This document shows, piece after piece, positions 1-7,951 of a DNA stretch of 64,000 nt. This stretch comes from Lachnoclostridium sp. An196 (GTDB lineage Bacteria; Bacillota; Clostridia; Lachnospirales; Lachnospiraceae): assembly GCF_002160135.1 (NCBI RefSeq), contig NZ_NFJZ01000012.1, positions 1-64,000 of the forward strand, in the 5' to 3' direction. Positions within the stretch are counted from its first letter, which is position 1; the number at the start of each line of letters is the position of its first letter. The notes below the pieces were generated by a model. The model made no database searches and had not been told where the DNA came from. It saw only the letters and a list, made by a program, of their open reading frames with translations. The position numbers and the translations under genes are program-made.

Positions 1-396
1 AGACACCGCAGAAAATCTGGAACTGCATTGTAGGAGCCGTGACGCAGGTAGCCACATGGGGCGCGAATATGCAGGCGAAAGCCAGCGAAGTAATGAACAC
101 AATGATTACGGGCATTGTGAATATCGTAACGCAGACACCGCAGAAGATATGGAACTGCATTGTAGGAGCCGTGACGCAGGTAGCCACATGGGGCGCGAAT
201 ATGCAGGCGAAAGCCCGCGAGGTAATGAACACCATGCTTACGAATATCGTAAGTATCGTTACACAGGTGCCGCAGAAGATTTACAACAGTATTTCCGGGG
301 CTATTTCCAAAGTAGCGCAGTGGGGCACAGAGGTTAAAAATAAGGCCGTGGAGGGTATGAACATGGTACTTAACGGTATCACGGGCGTATTTTCCA
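1..396 (+). repeat. 132-bp tandem repeats in tape measure gene
   Basis: A 132-bp unit (44 codons) begins at about 1, 133 and 265. The first two units are nearly identical; the third is diverged but keeps the register. The array probably continues upstream of the window. Unit-number change would alter tape measure length in whole 44-residue steps. Confidence 0.85.
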
Positions 397-863
397 ATAT
401 CGGCAGCACGTTTGCAGACATTGGCAGCAACATTGTAAGCGGTATCTGGAACGGAATAAGTGGCGGCTGGGACTGGCTGAAAAATAAGGTATCAAACCTT
501 GCAAACAGCCTGCTTGACGCGGCAAAGGACGCGCTGGGGATTGAAAGCCCATCGAAGCGTTTCCGGGACGAGGTAGGCGTATATATGGCGCAGGGTATCG
601 GCGTAGGATTTGAAAAAGAAATGCCTGCCATAGCCAAGAGGATAGAAAAAGCCATACCGACAGAGTTTGACATTGGAACAAAGGTAAACGTAGGCAGCAA
701 CGCTGTATATGACACCAGAGGGAACCGCAGGGCATACGGTAGCGGAGCGCTTGCGGGAGGCTTTACCGTTATCCAGAACATTTACGCCAACACTACGGAC
801 TACGCAAAGCAGCAGAAAGAAGCTGCGCGGCAATTCCGAATGATAGCAAGGACGGTGGGGTAA
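3..863 (+). CDS. Phage tail tape measure protein, C-terminal part (5' end outside window)
   Basis: This frame is open from the window edge, so only the last ~287 residues are present. Tape measure proteins set tail length and help DNA entry. The visible part starts with 44-residue tandem units (QVATWGANMQAKA... and QTPQKIWNC...) typical of siphovirus tape measures. A Gly/Ser-rich segment (SNIVSGIWNGISGGW) follows, and then the tail-end motif ALGIESPSKRFRDEVGVYMAQG that recurs at the C-terminus of Firmicutes tape measures. It is followed 4 bp later by a distal tail protein gene, the expected order. Identification rests on repeat style, the SPSKRFRDEVG motif and synteny. Confidence 0.88.
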   Translation, partial: TPQKIWNCIVGAVTQVATWGANMQAKASEVMNTMITGIVNIVTQTPQKIWNCIVGAVTQVATWGANMQAKAREVMNTMLTNIVSIVTQVPQKIYNSISGAISKVAQWGTEVKNKAVEGMNMVLNGITGVFSNIGSTFADIGSNIVSGIWNGISGGWDWLKNKVSNLANSLLDAAKDALGIESPSKRFRDEVGVYMAQGIGVGFEKEMPAIAKRIEKAIPTEFDIGTKVNVGSNAVYDTRGNRRAYGSGALAGGFTVIQNIYANTTDYAKQQKEAARQFRMIARTVG

Positions 864-867
864 GCCT

Positions 868-1755
868 ATGGAATACGAAAAGTTGATTTACACCAATGAG
901 AGAGGCGAAAGCGTAGAGTTTAGCACAGCCAGTATCTACCATTGTAACGTGAGCAAGGACGTTGACGGCATAGCGGGCGTTACGAATGTGCTTTACAGCA
1001 CAAACAGTATGGGGCAGCATGGCGATACTTACGTAGGGCAGAGGATAGAGGCAAGGGATATTGATATAACGGGACATATCAACGCCAAGGACAAGGCGCA
1101 GGCATACGAACTGCGACGGAGCCTCTTAAAAGTCCTTAACCCGGAGCTTTCCGGCACGTTGGCCTACGAGTTTGGAGGCTTTAAGCGCGTCATTAACTGC
1201 CGCCTGCATGGAGAGCCGAAATTAGAGCGCAAAAGCGTTTTGATAGAGTTTACAATACCGCTTGACTGCCTTAACCCGTTCTGGCGGGAGGAGGACGAAC
1301 AGAAAGAGGATATTGCGAGCTGGGTAGCGGCGTGGGAGTTTCCCTGTGAGATAGAAAAGGATAACCCGGAAAGCATGATTTTTGGATACCGGGCAGAAAG
1401 CGTTATTGTGGACTGCTATAACGAGGGCGACGTATCAACAGGAATGAGGGTAAGATTTACCGCGTTGGGGACAGTGACGAACCCTATACTTTTGAATGTG
1501 GATACAGGAGAGTTTTTAAAGCTCAATGTTACCATGCAGACAGGCGACGTAATAGAGATAAACACCCAGTACGGGAGCAAGGGAGCAACGCTGACGCGGG
1601 ACGGGGAGAAAACCGATTATTTCCGCTATGTGGACGTTGACAGTACCTTTATGCAGCTGGAAATAGGGGACAACAATTTCCGTTATGACGCGGAGAGCGG
1701 CGTAAACTCTATGGAAGTCTCTATATTCTACAACAAGGAGTATCTGGGGGTATGA
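868..1755 (+). CDS. Siphovirus distal tail (Dit)-like protein
   Basis: The 295-residue product resembles the Sipho_tail/Dit family: an N-terminal beta-rich half (EKLIYTNERGESVEFS..., GQHGDTYVGQRIEARDIDITGHI) and a C-terminal galectin-like half (VDVDSTFMQLEIGDNNFRYDAESG). Dit forms the hub that joins tail tube and baseplate. The ATG follows a GGTGGGG ribosome site. The gene lies directly after the tape measure and overlaps the next gene by four bases (ATGA), as usual in this module. Family assignment is from remembered motifs and synteny. Confidence 0.8.
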   Translation: MEYEKLIYTNERGESVEFSTASIYHCNVSKDVDGIAGVTNVLYSTNSMGQHGDTYVGQRIEARDIDITGHINAKDKAQAYELRRSLLKVLNPELSGTLAYEFGGFKRVINCRLHGEPKLERKSVLIEFTIPLDCLNPFWREEDEQKEDIASWVAAWEFPCEIEKDNPESMIFGYRAESVIVDCYNEGDVSTGMRVRFTALGTVTNPILLNVDTGEFLKLNVTMQTGDVIEINTQYGSKGATLTRDGEKTDYFRYVDVDSTFMQLEIGDNNFRYDAESGVNSMEVSIFYNKEYLGV

Positions 1756-2912
1756 GTATGGAGCTTAGAGTATTTGACAAGGCCATAGAGCCGCTGGGGG
1801 CAATCGACGAGCTGGCAAGCCTGATATGGCGCATGAAATACTTTGATGTGGGAACATTCAGCCTGCTTGCCCCCATTACGGACAATAACAGTAAATTGCT
1901 GATTGAGGGCAATATTATTGTGAAGCACGACGGGAAAAAGGAAGTGACGGACGCAGCGGGCGGTATCTGGCGGCGGGCGGCACAGATTACCTACGTGCAT
2001 ATCACAAAAGACGAAAACGGCTTAGAGCAGATAGAGGCACAGGGGAAAATGCTTAGCTGGTGGCTCAATAAGCGCTGTATCAGCCCGCAGATTGTGGAGA
2101 CAGATACAAACCAGAACCTTATAAATTCCATGATACAGAAGAACTGCGGGAGCGCGGCGACAGCAAAGCGCCAGTTTCCGCAGTTTACCATATTGGAGCA
2201 GGCGGATATGGGAGGCAGCAGCGTTGAGTATGCAAACGAGGTATACGCGAAGCTGGGCGACGAGGTAAAGGCGCGGGCACAGGCCGGGAAACTGGGCTAT
2301 GACATTCTGATTAACGAAAGAGAAAAGAAATACGGGTTTTATCTCTATAAGGGAAACGACCTTACAGCAAAGAATAATGACGGAAATACGCCCTGCATAT
2401 TTTCCCGTGATTTTGATAACGTCAATGAGCAGGAATATACGGCCAGCATTGAAAACTGCGGGAATTTTATCTATGTGCAGGGGGCAGCTGATGAAAACGG
2501 AAATCAGCCAGTAACGACCGTAGACGGAGAGGGCGCAGAGGGGCTGGAACTGGTAGAGGTTTTCTGTGAGGCTACGGATATTGCAAGGAAATACCAGAGC
2601 GGGGAGACAGAGGTAACGATACCGCTTGATACCTACATAGAAATGCTTAAGACGCGGGGAGCGGCGGAGCTGGAAAACTACGGGGAAACCATAAACTTTG
2701 TGAGTACCATAAACACAAATTCAAACCTGCGTTTTAAGGAGGATTTTAATTTAGGCGACCGTATAACCTGCAAAGAAAATAAATGGGGGATACAGATTGA
2801 CGCAAGGATAACAGAAGTAACAGAGACATACCAGAAAGGCGCGGAGGAAATCGAGGCGACGTTTGGGGACAGCTTACCCACTCTGGTAGACCAAATAAGG
2901 AAAGTGAGGTAA
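1752..2912 (+). CDS. Tail protein, ReqiPepy6 Gp37-like (tail-associated hub)
   Basis: The 386-residue product starts MELRVFDKAIEPLGAID and carries the pattern MKYFDVGTFSLLAPI, followed by long beta-rich stretches (EQEYTASIENCGNFIYVQG). It ends with a region in which NLGDRITCKENKWGIQIDARITEV is followed by ETYQKGAEEIEATFG. This matches the Siphovirus ReqiPepy6 Gp37-like family, which occupies the Tal/hub position after Dit. The ATG overlaps the stop of the Dit gene, suggesting translational coupling. No separate peptidase or lysozyme domain is recognisable. Confidence 0.75.
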   Translation: MSMELRVFDKAIEPLGAIDELASLIWRMKYFDVGTFSLLAPITDNNSKLLIEGNIIVKHDGKKEVTDAAGGIWRRAAQITYVHITKDENGLEQIEAQGKMLSWWLNKRCISPQIVETDTNQNLINSMIQKNCGSAATAKRQFPQFTILEQADMGGSSVEYANEVYAKLGDEVKARAQAGKLGYDILINEREKKYGFYLYKGNDLTAKNNDGNTPCIFSRDFDNVNEQEYTASIENCGNFIYVQGAADENGNQPVTTVDGEGAEGLELVEVFCEATDIARKYQSGETEVTIPLDTYIEMLKTRGAAELENYGETINFVSTINTNSNLRFKEDFNLGDRITCKENKWGIQIDARITEVTETYQKGAEEIEATFGDSLPTLVDQIRKVR

Positions 2913-2917
2913 GGGGA

Positions 2918-4042
2918 ATGGCAAATTGCTTACCATTCAATGCGATAGAGCATGACAGGGTATATAAAGCCGAGGATTGGGCGTGGTATTTTGCCACGTT
3001 CATAGCAAACGGGGTATTTCCAAAGCCCAGCGACGGACTGCAAGTGATAGCCTACAGCGGAATGGAAATAAAGGTAAATGCGGGATACGCCTTTATCAAT
3101 GGCTATGCGTTCCGAAACCCGGCCAGCGCCAGCATTACTCTTGATACGGCAGAGGGAGCCTTAAACCGTATCGACCGGGTAATAGTACGCTGGGATTTAA
3201 CGCAAAGGGATATGTACTTAGCTGTTTTAAAGGGTACACCGTCTGCACAGCCAGCAGCAGTTAGCTTAACCAGAAATACAGAAATATGGGAGCTGGCGCT
3301 TGCGGATATTTACGTAGGAAAAGGCGTTACCAGCATTAAAACCCAGAATATCACGGACAGGCGCTTTAATTCTGCCCTGTGCGGGATTGTAACGGGGACA
3401 GTGGAAGAAATCGACGCAAGCGTACTGACGAAGCAGTTTGATGATTTTTTCAGTACATACAGCCAAGCGGTACTTGACGAGTTTAGCGTTTATAAGCAGA
3501 GCATGGAGGCTTATTTAACGGAAATCGGCGGGATTTACGACAGTTATGTAAGCAAAACAGAGAGCCTGTTTAATCAGTATAAGTCCCATTTTGAGGAGCG
3601 GTATACAGAATTTGAAAGTACATTAAGCCAGTGGGACGACGAGCTTTTAGCAGCTTATACGCAGTTTATGGCAAATATGGCGACTTTCCAGACCGAGGCA
3701 GAGAGCCAGTTTAATACATGGTTTGAGAGCATAAAGGATAAGCTGGGAGAGGACGCAGCCGGGCAGCTGGCTTTAGAAATTGAGGAGCTGACAGAAAGCG
3801 TAGAAGAACTGCGGCAGCAGGTACAGACGGGAAATGCGGCCATGCAGGAGGCGCTTGACGGGCTGGACGCGAGGCTTACAGCAGTAGAAAACGGCTGGGG
3901 CATTAACTATAACCATGACGCAGTATTAGGGCTGTGCTATATGGGCGCAGCGTGGATGTCCCAGTATTACGAAAGAACAGTAGAAACGGCAGTGTTAGGA
4001 GTTGGCTATATCGGCAATTCTTACCTTGCAAATACATTTTAA
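2918..4042 (+). CDS. Phage structural protein, baseplate/fibre-like with coiled coil
   Basis: The 374-residue product has an N-terminal domain (residues ~1-165) with FNAIEHDRVYKAEDWA and a beta-rich segment with the pattern INGYAFRN...NRIDRVIVRWDL, often annotated 'phage structural protein' or BppU-like in clostridial siphophages. A long polar helical segment follows (~180-310: SQAVLDEFSVYKQSMEAYL..., LEIEELTESVEELRQQVQ) that looks coiled coil. The C-terminus ends in a short repeat (AVLGLCYMGAAW / AVLGVGYIGNSY). It probably links the baseplate to the receptor-binding DGR protein encoded two genes downstream; that link is inference. Confidence 0.7.
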   Translation: MANCLPFNAIEHDRVYKAEDWAWYFATFIANGVFPKPSDGLQVIAYSGMEIKVNAGYAFINGYAFRNPASASITLDTAEGALNRIDRVIVRWDLTQRDMYLAVLKGTPSAQPAAVSLTRNTEIWELALADIYVGKGVTSIKTQNITDRRFNSALCGIVTGTVEEIDASVLTKQFDDFFSTYSQAVLDEFSVYKQSMEAYLTEIGGIYDSYVSKTESLFNQYKSHFEERYTEFESTLSQWDDELLAAYTQFMANMATFQTEAESQFNTWFESIKDKLGEDAAGQLALEIEELTESVEELRQQVQTGNAAMQEALDGLDARLTAVENGWGINYNHDAVLGLCYMGAAWMSQYYERTVETAVLGVGYIGNSYLANTF

Positions 4043-4056
4043 GAAAGGGGCATACC

Positions 4057-4494
4057 ATGAAAGGGTTTCCAAAAACGCTTAAGACAAAAGATGATTATTA
4101 CAACTGCCTTGCTATGGTGGCGGCAGGAGAGCTGAAAGCAGCAGACCTGCTGGCAAAGATTGAGGGGCTGGAAAAGCAGCGCTACATACAGTGCGCCGTT
4201 GTAAAGGCAGAGGAGGCAAAGAAAGCCGTAACAATTTATTACTGCGACGAGGCAGCAGAGGGCATGGCTTTTGTGTCCGGAGACGTAAGCGGCACAGTAA
4301 CGGCAGTTACCCACACAAAGAGCGAGGAGGCAGAGGTGGCAGGCGAGGAGATGAACGACAGAACCGTTTTAACCCTGTCTAAAGGAATTGCCGCAGGAAG
4401 TACCGTTATTGCGCTGGAACACGCGGAAAAGGTAGCGGGAATGGATACAAACGATATTGCAGCGCTGAAAGGAGTTTTAAAGAAGTATGAGTAG
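4057..4494 (+). CDS. Phage protein of unknown function between baseplate and DGR target genes
   Basis: I chose the ATG at 4057, which follows AGAAAGGGG, over an upstream in-frame start that would lie inside the previous gene. The 145-residue product has a helical N-terminus (KTKDDYYNCLAMVAAGELKA, KIEGLEKQRYI) and a beta-rich middle (VTIYYCDEAAEGMAFVSGDV). It overlaps the variable-protein gene by eight bases, so the two are probably co-translated. Position suggests a tail-tip or chaperone role for the variable protein, but no family is recognised. Confidence 0.6.
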   Translation: MKGFPKTLKTKDDYYNCLAMVAAGELKAADLLAKIEGLEKQRYIQCAVVKAEEAKKAVTIYYCDEAAEGMAFVSGDVSGTVTAVTHTKSEEAEVAGEEMNDRTVLTLSKGIAAGSTVIALEHAEKVAGMDTNDIAALKGVLKKYE

Positions 4495-5629
4495 ATTATT
4501 GGTTGACGACGTAACGAAAACAGACAGCCGGGCGCTTCTGAATGTAAGCAAAATGGCGACTATCAGCGACATTGTGACACCGACGAACCAGTATTTATAT
4601 GCCAGCGGAGCCAATGAGCTTACCTTAGTGGAAAACTGCGTAATTTCCGTAGGGGCAGCGGGAGTATTCAAAACAGGAAATACCGTTTTAAATGCCGCGA
4701 ATTTGGACGTAGGCAGTGCTTTTACCGTGGGCTGTGATTACTACGTTTATATCTGTGACAGCAGGGTAGACGCGCAGGACGAGCAGTATGTCATTTCTCT
4801 TAATTCCACATATCCTACAGGCTGGAACGCCAGCAACAGCAGGAAGATTGGAGGCTTTCATTACGGGCGCTGCCGTAAGGTGGACGGGAATTTACAGCCC
4901 ACAAACAGCAGCGGCGTGATTTTTGGCACAGGCTGGGAGAGCGCCGTAAGCAACGGCATTGTGCCGCGCAGCGTATGGACGCTGGGACACCGCCCGAAAT
5001 GTAACCCGGAGGGCATGGTATATATCGGAGGCGGCACATGGGTAGACATTTACCTTAATTCTGACGACGGAGAAATGGGGCTGAAATCGGAGTACAACTG
5101 TGCGCCCATGACAGGAACGGAGGGCATGAACTGGTATAATTTTGTGGAGCGGCTGGCAAAGAGCGGTAAGCGCCTGCCGGATTACGCGGAGTTTTGCGCT
5201 TATGCTTTTGGCAGCCCTGCGGGACTGGACGACGCGAACACAAACGCATGGAGTGCAACGACAAATAGCGGCAGAGACGTAACGGGCAGCGTAGTTAATG
5301 CTGTATCTGCTGTAGGCTGCGTGGACGCTGTAGGCCGTGTATGGGAATGGCTGAATGATTTGATTACCAGAGCCGAACACGCCAAGAATACGGAAAACCA
5401 CCCTAACGAGGCGTGGGGCTGGGATACCAATACACCGCTGAAAACAGGAGAAAAGAACTACGACGTTGGTAATATCTATCAGTATTACTATAATTCTCTG
5501 GCGGCGCTGATGGCGGGCGGCGGCTGGGGCAGTGGCGCGCGGTGCGGCGCGCGTGCGGTGAGTTGCAACGATTACCCGTGGGATGTCAGCGCGTACACCG
5601 GGGCGCGCGGGGCGTGTGACAGTCTGTAG
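4487..5629 (+). CDS. DGR target: variable phage receptor-binding-type protein (C-type lectin/FGE-like fold)
   Basis: The 380-residue product is the diversified protein of the retroelement. The N-terminal third is beta-rich and phage-like. From about residue 200 it shows features of the formylglycine-generating-enzyme/C-type-lectin class used by DGR targets: GMNWYNFVERLAKSGKRLPDYAEF, NAWSATTNSGRD, and VGRVWEWLNDL. The C-terminus (about residues 337-378) is the VR. Its variable positions are at codons that are mostly Asn in the template and read here as G, G, S, R, S, D, D, S, A and Y. By analogy with Mtd of phage BPP-1 it should display a mutable ligand-binding face at the tail tip. It overlaps the preceding gene by eight bases and is followed by hairpin, Avd, TR and RT. 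Confidence 0.93.
   Translation: MSRLLVDDVTKTDSRALLNVSKMATISDIVTPTNQYLYASGANELTLVENCVISVGAAGVFKTGNTVLNAANLDVGSAFTVGCDYYVYICDSRVDAQDEQYVISLNSTYPTGWNASNSRKIGGFHYGRCRKVDGNLQPTNSSGVIFGTGWESAVSNGIVPRSVWTLGHRPKCNPEGMVYIGGGTWVDIYLNSDDGEMGLKSEYNCAPMTGTEGMNWYNFVERLAKSGKRLPDYAEFCAYAFGSPAGLDDANTNAWSATTNSGRDVTGSVVNAVSAVGCVDAVGRVWEWLNDLITRAEHAKNTENHPNEAWGWDTNTPLKTGEKNYDVGNIYQYYYNSLAALMAGGGWGSGARCGARAVSCNDYPWDVSAYTGARGACDSL
5496..5620 (+). repeat. DGR variable repeat (VR)
   Basis: This 125-bp segment aligns without gaps to the TR at 6065-6189 (offset 569). There are 13 mismatches, every one at an adenine of the TR: 12 read G in VR and one (5594) reads T. VR mismatch positions are 5512, 5522, 5523, 5528, 5529, 5532, 5541, 5562, 5570, 5582, 5589, 5591 and 5594. 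TR has 25 adenines in this span, so about half are changed, and no non-adenine differs. The last 26 bp are identical and GC-rich, the expected initiation-of-mutagenic-homing (IMH) segment. The frame ends nine bases later. Confidence 0.98.
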
Positions 5630-5630
5630 A

Positions 5631-5651
5631 CGGCGGGCGAAAGCCCAGCCG
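5631..5651 (+). promoter_or_regulatory. DGR hairpin/cruciform with GAAA loop downstream of VR
   Basis: Arms 5631-5638 and 5643-5651 form an eight-base-pair GC stem with a single bulged A (5647) and the tetraloop GAAA. It starts ten bases after the VR end, just behind the stop codon of the variable protein. Phage DGRs such as BPP-1 carry an eight-pair hairpin with a GRNA-type loop at this place, which raises homing efficiency; the match in stem length, loop and position supports the same role here. Confidence 0.85.
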
Positions 5652-5675
5652 CAAGTAGTGGGAGGATAAAAAAGC

Positions 5676-6032
5676 ATGACGACGAGAGACAAAAGCGATA
5701 GGCTACACCAGAAAATATATGATTTTCTGCTTTATATCTATCCGCTGCTTAGCAAGTATCCGAAATATGAGAAATTCAGCTTACAGACAGCGACCAGAAA
5801 CGCCATACTGGAAATGCTGCAAGAGGTAATAAAGTGGCAGAAAACAGCCACGAAAAGCCATTTATACGCAGCGGATACGGCATTACAGCAGAGTAAGGAG
5901 CTTCTGCGGCTGGCAAATGATTTGAAGTATAGCGCTATGAACGCCCAGCACTACGGCCAGTGCTGCAAACGGCTTGCCGAGTTGGGCGTTATGCTGGGAG
6001 AAATCATAGACGAAGTAAAGGCTACGAGATAG
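5676..6032 (+). CDS. avd: DGR accessory variability determinant (Avd-like four-helix protein)
   Basis: The 118-residue, fully helical, basic product lies between VR and TR. It shows the Avd/four-helix-bundle pattern: an N-terminal helix (DRLHQKIYDFLLYIYPLLSK), KYEKFSLQTATRNAILEMLQ, then a central helix with LLRLANDLKYSAMNAQHY and a final helix (KRLAELGVMLGEIIDEVKA). Avd forms a pentameric barrel that binds the reverse transcriptase and TR RNA and is needed for mutagenic homing. A GGGAGGA ribosome site precedes the ATG. Position and pattern together make the assignment firm, though similarity was judged by eye. Confidence 0.9.
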   Translation: MTTRDKSDRLHQKIYDFLLYIYPLLSKYPKYEKFSLQTATRNAILEMLQEVIKWQKTATKSHLYAADTALQQSKELLRLANDLKYSAMNAQHYGQCCKRLAELGVMLGEIIDEVKATR

Positions 6033-6064
6033 CCGGAATATGGGGCAGCTGCTTACTTACAGCC

Positions 6065-6189
6065 CTCTGGCGGCGCTGATAGCGGGCGGCAACTGGAACA
6101 ATGGCGCGCAGTGCGGCGCGCGTGCGGTGAATTGCAACAATTACCCGTGGAATGTCAACACGAACACCGGGGCGCGCGGGGCGTGTGAC
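6065..6189 (+). other. DGR template repeat (TR) with downstream RNA spacer
   Basis: This is the invariant donor copy of VR, lying between avd and the reverse transcriptase gene. Asn codons (AAC/AAT) are concentrated at the mutable positions, the usual design that lets adenine mutagenesis reach many residues without stops. It sits in a 76-codon open frame that starts at 6040 but needs no protein product. The 165 bp from 6190 to the RT start hold no convincing gene; in known DGRs this stretch is part of the TR RNA and is required for priming and cDNA synthesis. Confidence 0.97.
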
Positions 6190-6354
6190 TTAGTGAGAGC
6201 ATTACAGGCGCAGTGTTTTACGAAATGCTGGCAAGGACTTTTAATTAAGCAAATGCTTAATATCCTATAGTCAGAGCGGCTGTCCCGCCGTAAGGCAAAG
6301 AGAAAAAGCAGGGCTGCTGGTTAGTAGCTGCGGCGAAAGGCAGGAGCTTTTTAA

Positions 6355-7425
6355 TTGAAGCGTATTTCACACGTTAAGAACCGAAACGGCCAGCTGGTAA
6401 CGCTTATAGAGGCTATGGCCGATTACGGAAATATCCAGATTGCCTACAATAAGGCCAGAAAGTGCAAGCGATACCGCAAGGACGTTTTGATATTTACGAA
6501 AGAGAAAGAGGAGAATTTAGAGCGTGTAAGGCGGGAACTGCTGGAACTGTCCTATGAGCCGGGAGAGTACCGATATTTTAAGGTATATGAGCCAAAGGAA
6601 AGGCAGATAATGGCGTTGCCGTTTTATGACAGGGTGGTACAGCACGCCATAAACAACGTGATAGAGCCGATTTTCAGTAGGCGCTTTCTTTACCACTCTT
6701 ACGCCTGCCGGAAAGAAAAGGGTATGCACAGGGCTTCTGCCACGCTGAAAAGCTGGCTTTACAGCTGGGAAAAGCATAACCCGGATAAACCGCTTTATGC
6801 AATTAAGGCAGACATACACCATTATTTTCAAAGTATCGACCACGAAACGCTTAAGGCGGAAATAAGGAGCCTGATAAAAGACGAGGGAGCGATTGCACTT
6901 ATTGAAAGGATTATAGACCATAACGGCACAATGCCGGACGGGGTGGGGATACCTGTAGGAAACCTTACCAGTCAACTATTTGCCAATACATATCTGAACA
7001 TCTTAGACCAGTACATAAAGCACACGCTGGGAGCAAAGTATTACGTCCGGTATATGGACGATTTTATAATACTTAGCCCGGACAAGAACCAACTGCGGGA
7101 ATGGCTGGCAGAGATTGAGAGATTTTTAAGGGAACGGCTGAAACTGGAGCTTAACCCGAAAACAGCGATTTTATCAGCGAAGAACGGAATAGATTTTGTG
7201 GGATATAAGCATAGGGCGACACACAAGAAAGTAAGGCGCGACAGCATAAAGCGTATAAAGAAAACAATCCGAAAGCACCAAAGAGGGGACATTACAAAAG
7301 AGCGGTTACAAAAGAGTATTGCAAGCTGGACGGGACACGCAGGCCACGCCGACAGCTACAATTTACGAAAGAAAATAGTAACGCTTGCGGCAGCGGCGGA
7401 AAAGAAAGGGGGCGGCGGCTTGTAA
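6355..7425 (+). CDS. DGR reverse transcriptase
   Basis: The 356-residue product is a retroelement RT of the DGR clade. Residues 198-207 read GIPVGNLTSQ, the DGR-type motif 4 (SQ where most RTs have SP), and the catalytic box YMDD is at 233-236. Earlier motifs include YEPGEYRYFKVYEPKERQI, YACRKEKGMHRA and the pattern IKADIHHYFQSIDH with the first catalytic Asp. There is no maturase or endonuclease extension, and the length fits DGR RTs. The start is TTG at 6355 with CAGGAGC seven to eight bases upstream; no ATG gives a better N-terminus. It copies TR RNA with errors at adenines. Confidence 0.97.
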   Translation: MKRISHVKNRNGQLVTLIEAMADYGNIQIAYNKARKCKRYRKDVLIFTKEKEENLERVRRELLELSYEPGEYRYFKVYEPKERQIMALPFYDRVVQHAINNVIEPIFSRRFLYHSYACRKEKGMHRASATLKSWLYSWEKHNPDKPLYAIKADIHHYFQSIDHETLKAEIRSLIKDEGAIALIERIIDHNGTMPDGVGIPVGNLTSQLFANTYLNILDQYIKHTLGAKYYVRYMDDFIILSPDKNQLREWLAEIERFLRERLKLELNPKTAILSAKNGIDFVGYKHRATHKKVRRDSIKRIKKTIRKHQRGDITKERLQKSIASWTGHAGHADSYNLRKKIVTLAAAAEKKGGGGL

Positions 7426-7614
7426 ATGGCAAGGAAAGCGCTGCTTAAGGTACTGGAAGAACAGCAGGAAATTATACAGCAGCAAAGCAGGCTGATTGTG
7501 GAACTGGTGGATACAATCGAGAGCTGGGAGCAGACGGCAGGCTATGACGGAGAAGAACTGAAAGAAAGGGCAAGAGCGTTGTGCGAAAGTGGCATAGAAA
7601 CAGAGATTTACTGA
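7426..7614 (+). CDS. Small helical phage protein behind the DGR
   Basis: The ATG follows the RT stop codon directly, so translation is probably coupled. The 62-residue product is largely one Gln/Glu-rich helix (LKVLEEQQEIIQQQSRLIVEL) and an acidic tail. No family is recognised. It could be a small partner of the RT or the first gene of the lysis module; the sequence does not decide. Confidence 0.6.
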   Translation: MARKALLKVLEEQQEIIQQQSRLIVELVDTIESWEQTAGYDGEELKERARALCESGIETEIY

Positions 7615-7934
7615 ATTTGCGTAGCAACGAGGCTTTCGTAGTGGAATTGGAGCGGATTAGAGACGAGGACGACAGGCAGAACAAGCGTATTGCCTTAATC
7701 GAGGAGGATACAAAGGCAATCCACAGGCTGACGACCTCTATTGAAAAGCTGGTAATTCAAATGCAGGATATGTTAGCAGAGCAGAAAGAGCAAAGTAAGC
7801 GTATCCAGCGGTTAGAGGAGGAGCCGGGCGACGCATGGAGAGAATTAAAGAAAAAGGCGCTGGATACCGTTGTGGGTATCGTAGTAGGCGCGCTGGCAAC
7901 GGGGCTTATCTATATGATAGCCCAGAATATTTAA
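7581..7934 (+). CDS. Small coiled-coil protein with C-terminal membrane segment (XhlA/hemolysin-like)
   Basis: The frame opens with GTG at 7581 (GAAAGGG upstream), with TTG 7617 and GTG 7641 as alternatives that avoid overlap with the preceding gene. The core is a charged coiled coil (ELERIRDEDDRQNKRIALIE, TSIEKLVIQMQDMLAEQKEQ). It ends in one transmembrane helix (VVGIVVGALATGLIYMIAQ). This layout is that of XhlA-type proteins that sit next to holins in Firmicutes prophages. Start choice is uncertain. Confidence 0.65.
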   Translation: MRKWHRNRDLLNLRSNEAFVVELERIRDEDDRQNKRIALIEEDTKAIHRLTTSIEKLVIQMQDMLAEQKEQSKRIQRLEEEPGDAWRELKKKALDTVVGIVVGALATGLIYMIAQNI

Positions 7935-7951
7935 GAAAGGATTGAAAGAAC

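Noticed and set aside
1-396. CRISPR-like array
   Set aside because: The repeats are 132-bp in-frame coding units of the tape measure gene with no spacer/repeat pattern. No CRISPR array is seen anywhere in the window.
6040-6270. 76-codon open frame after avd
   Set aside because: It is the template repeat read in the frame of the variable protein; it lacks a proper start context and is explained as DGR RNA.
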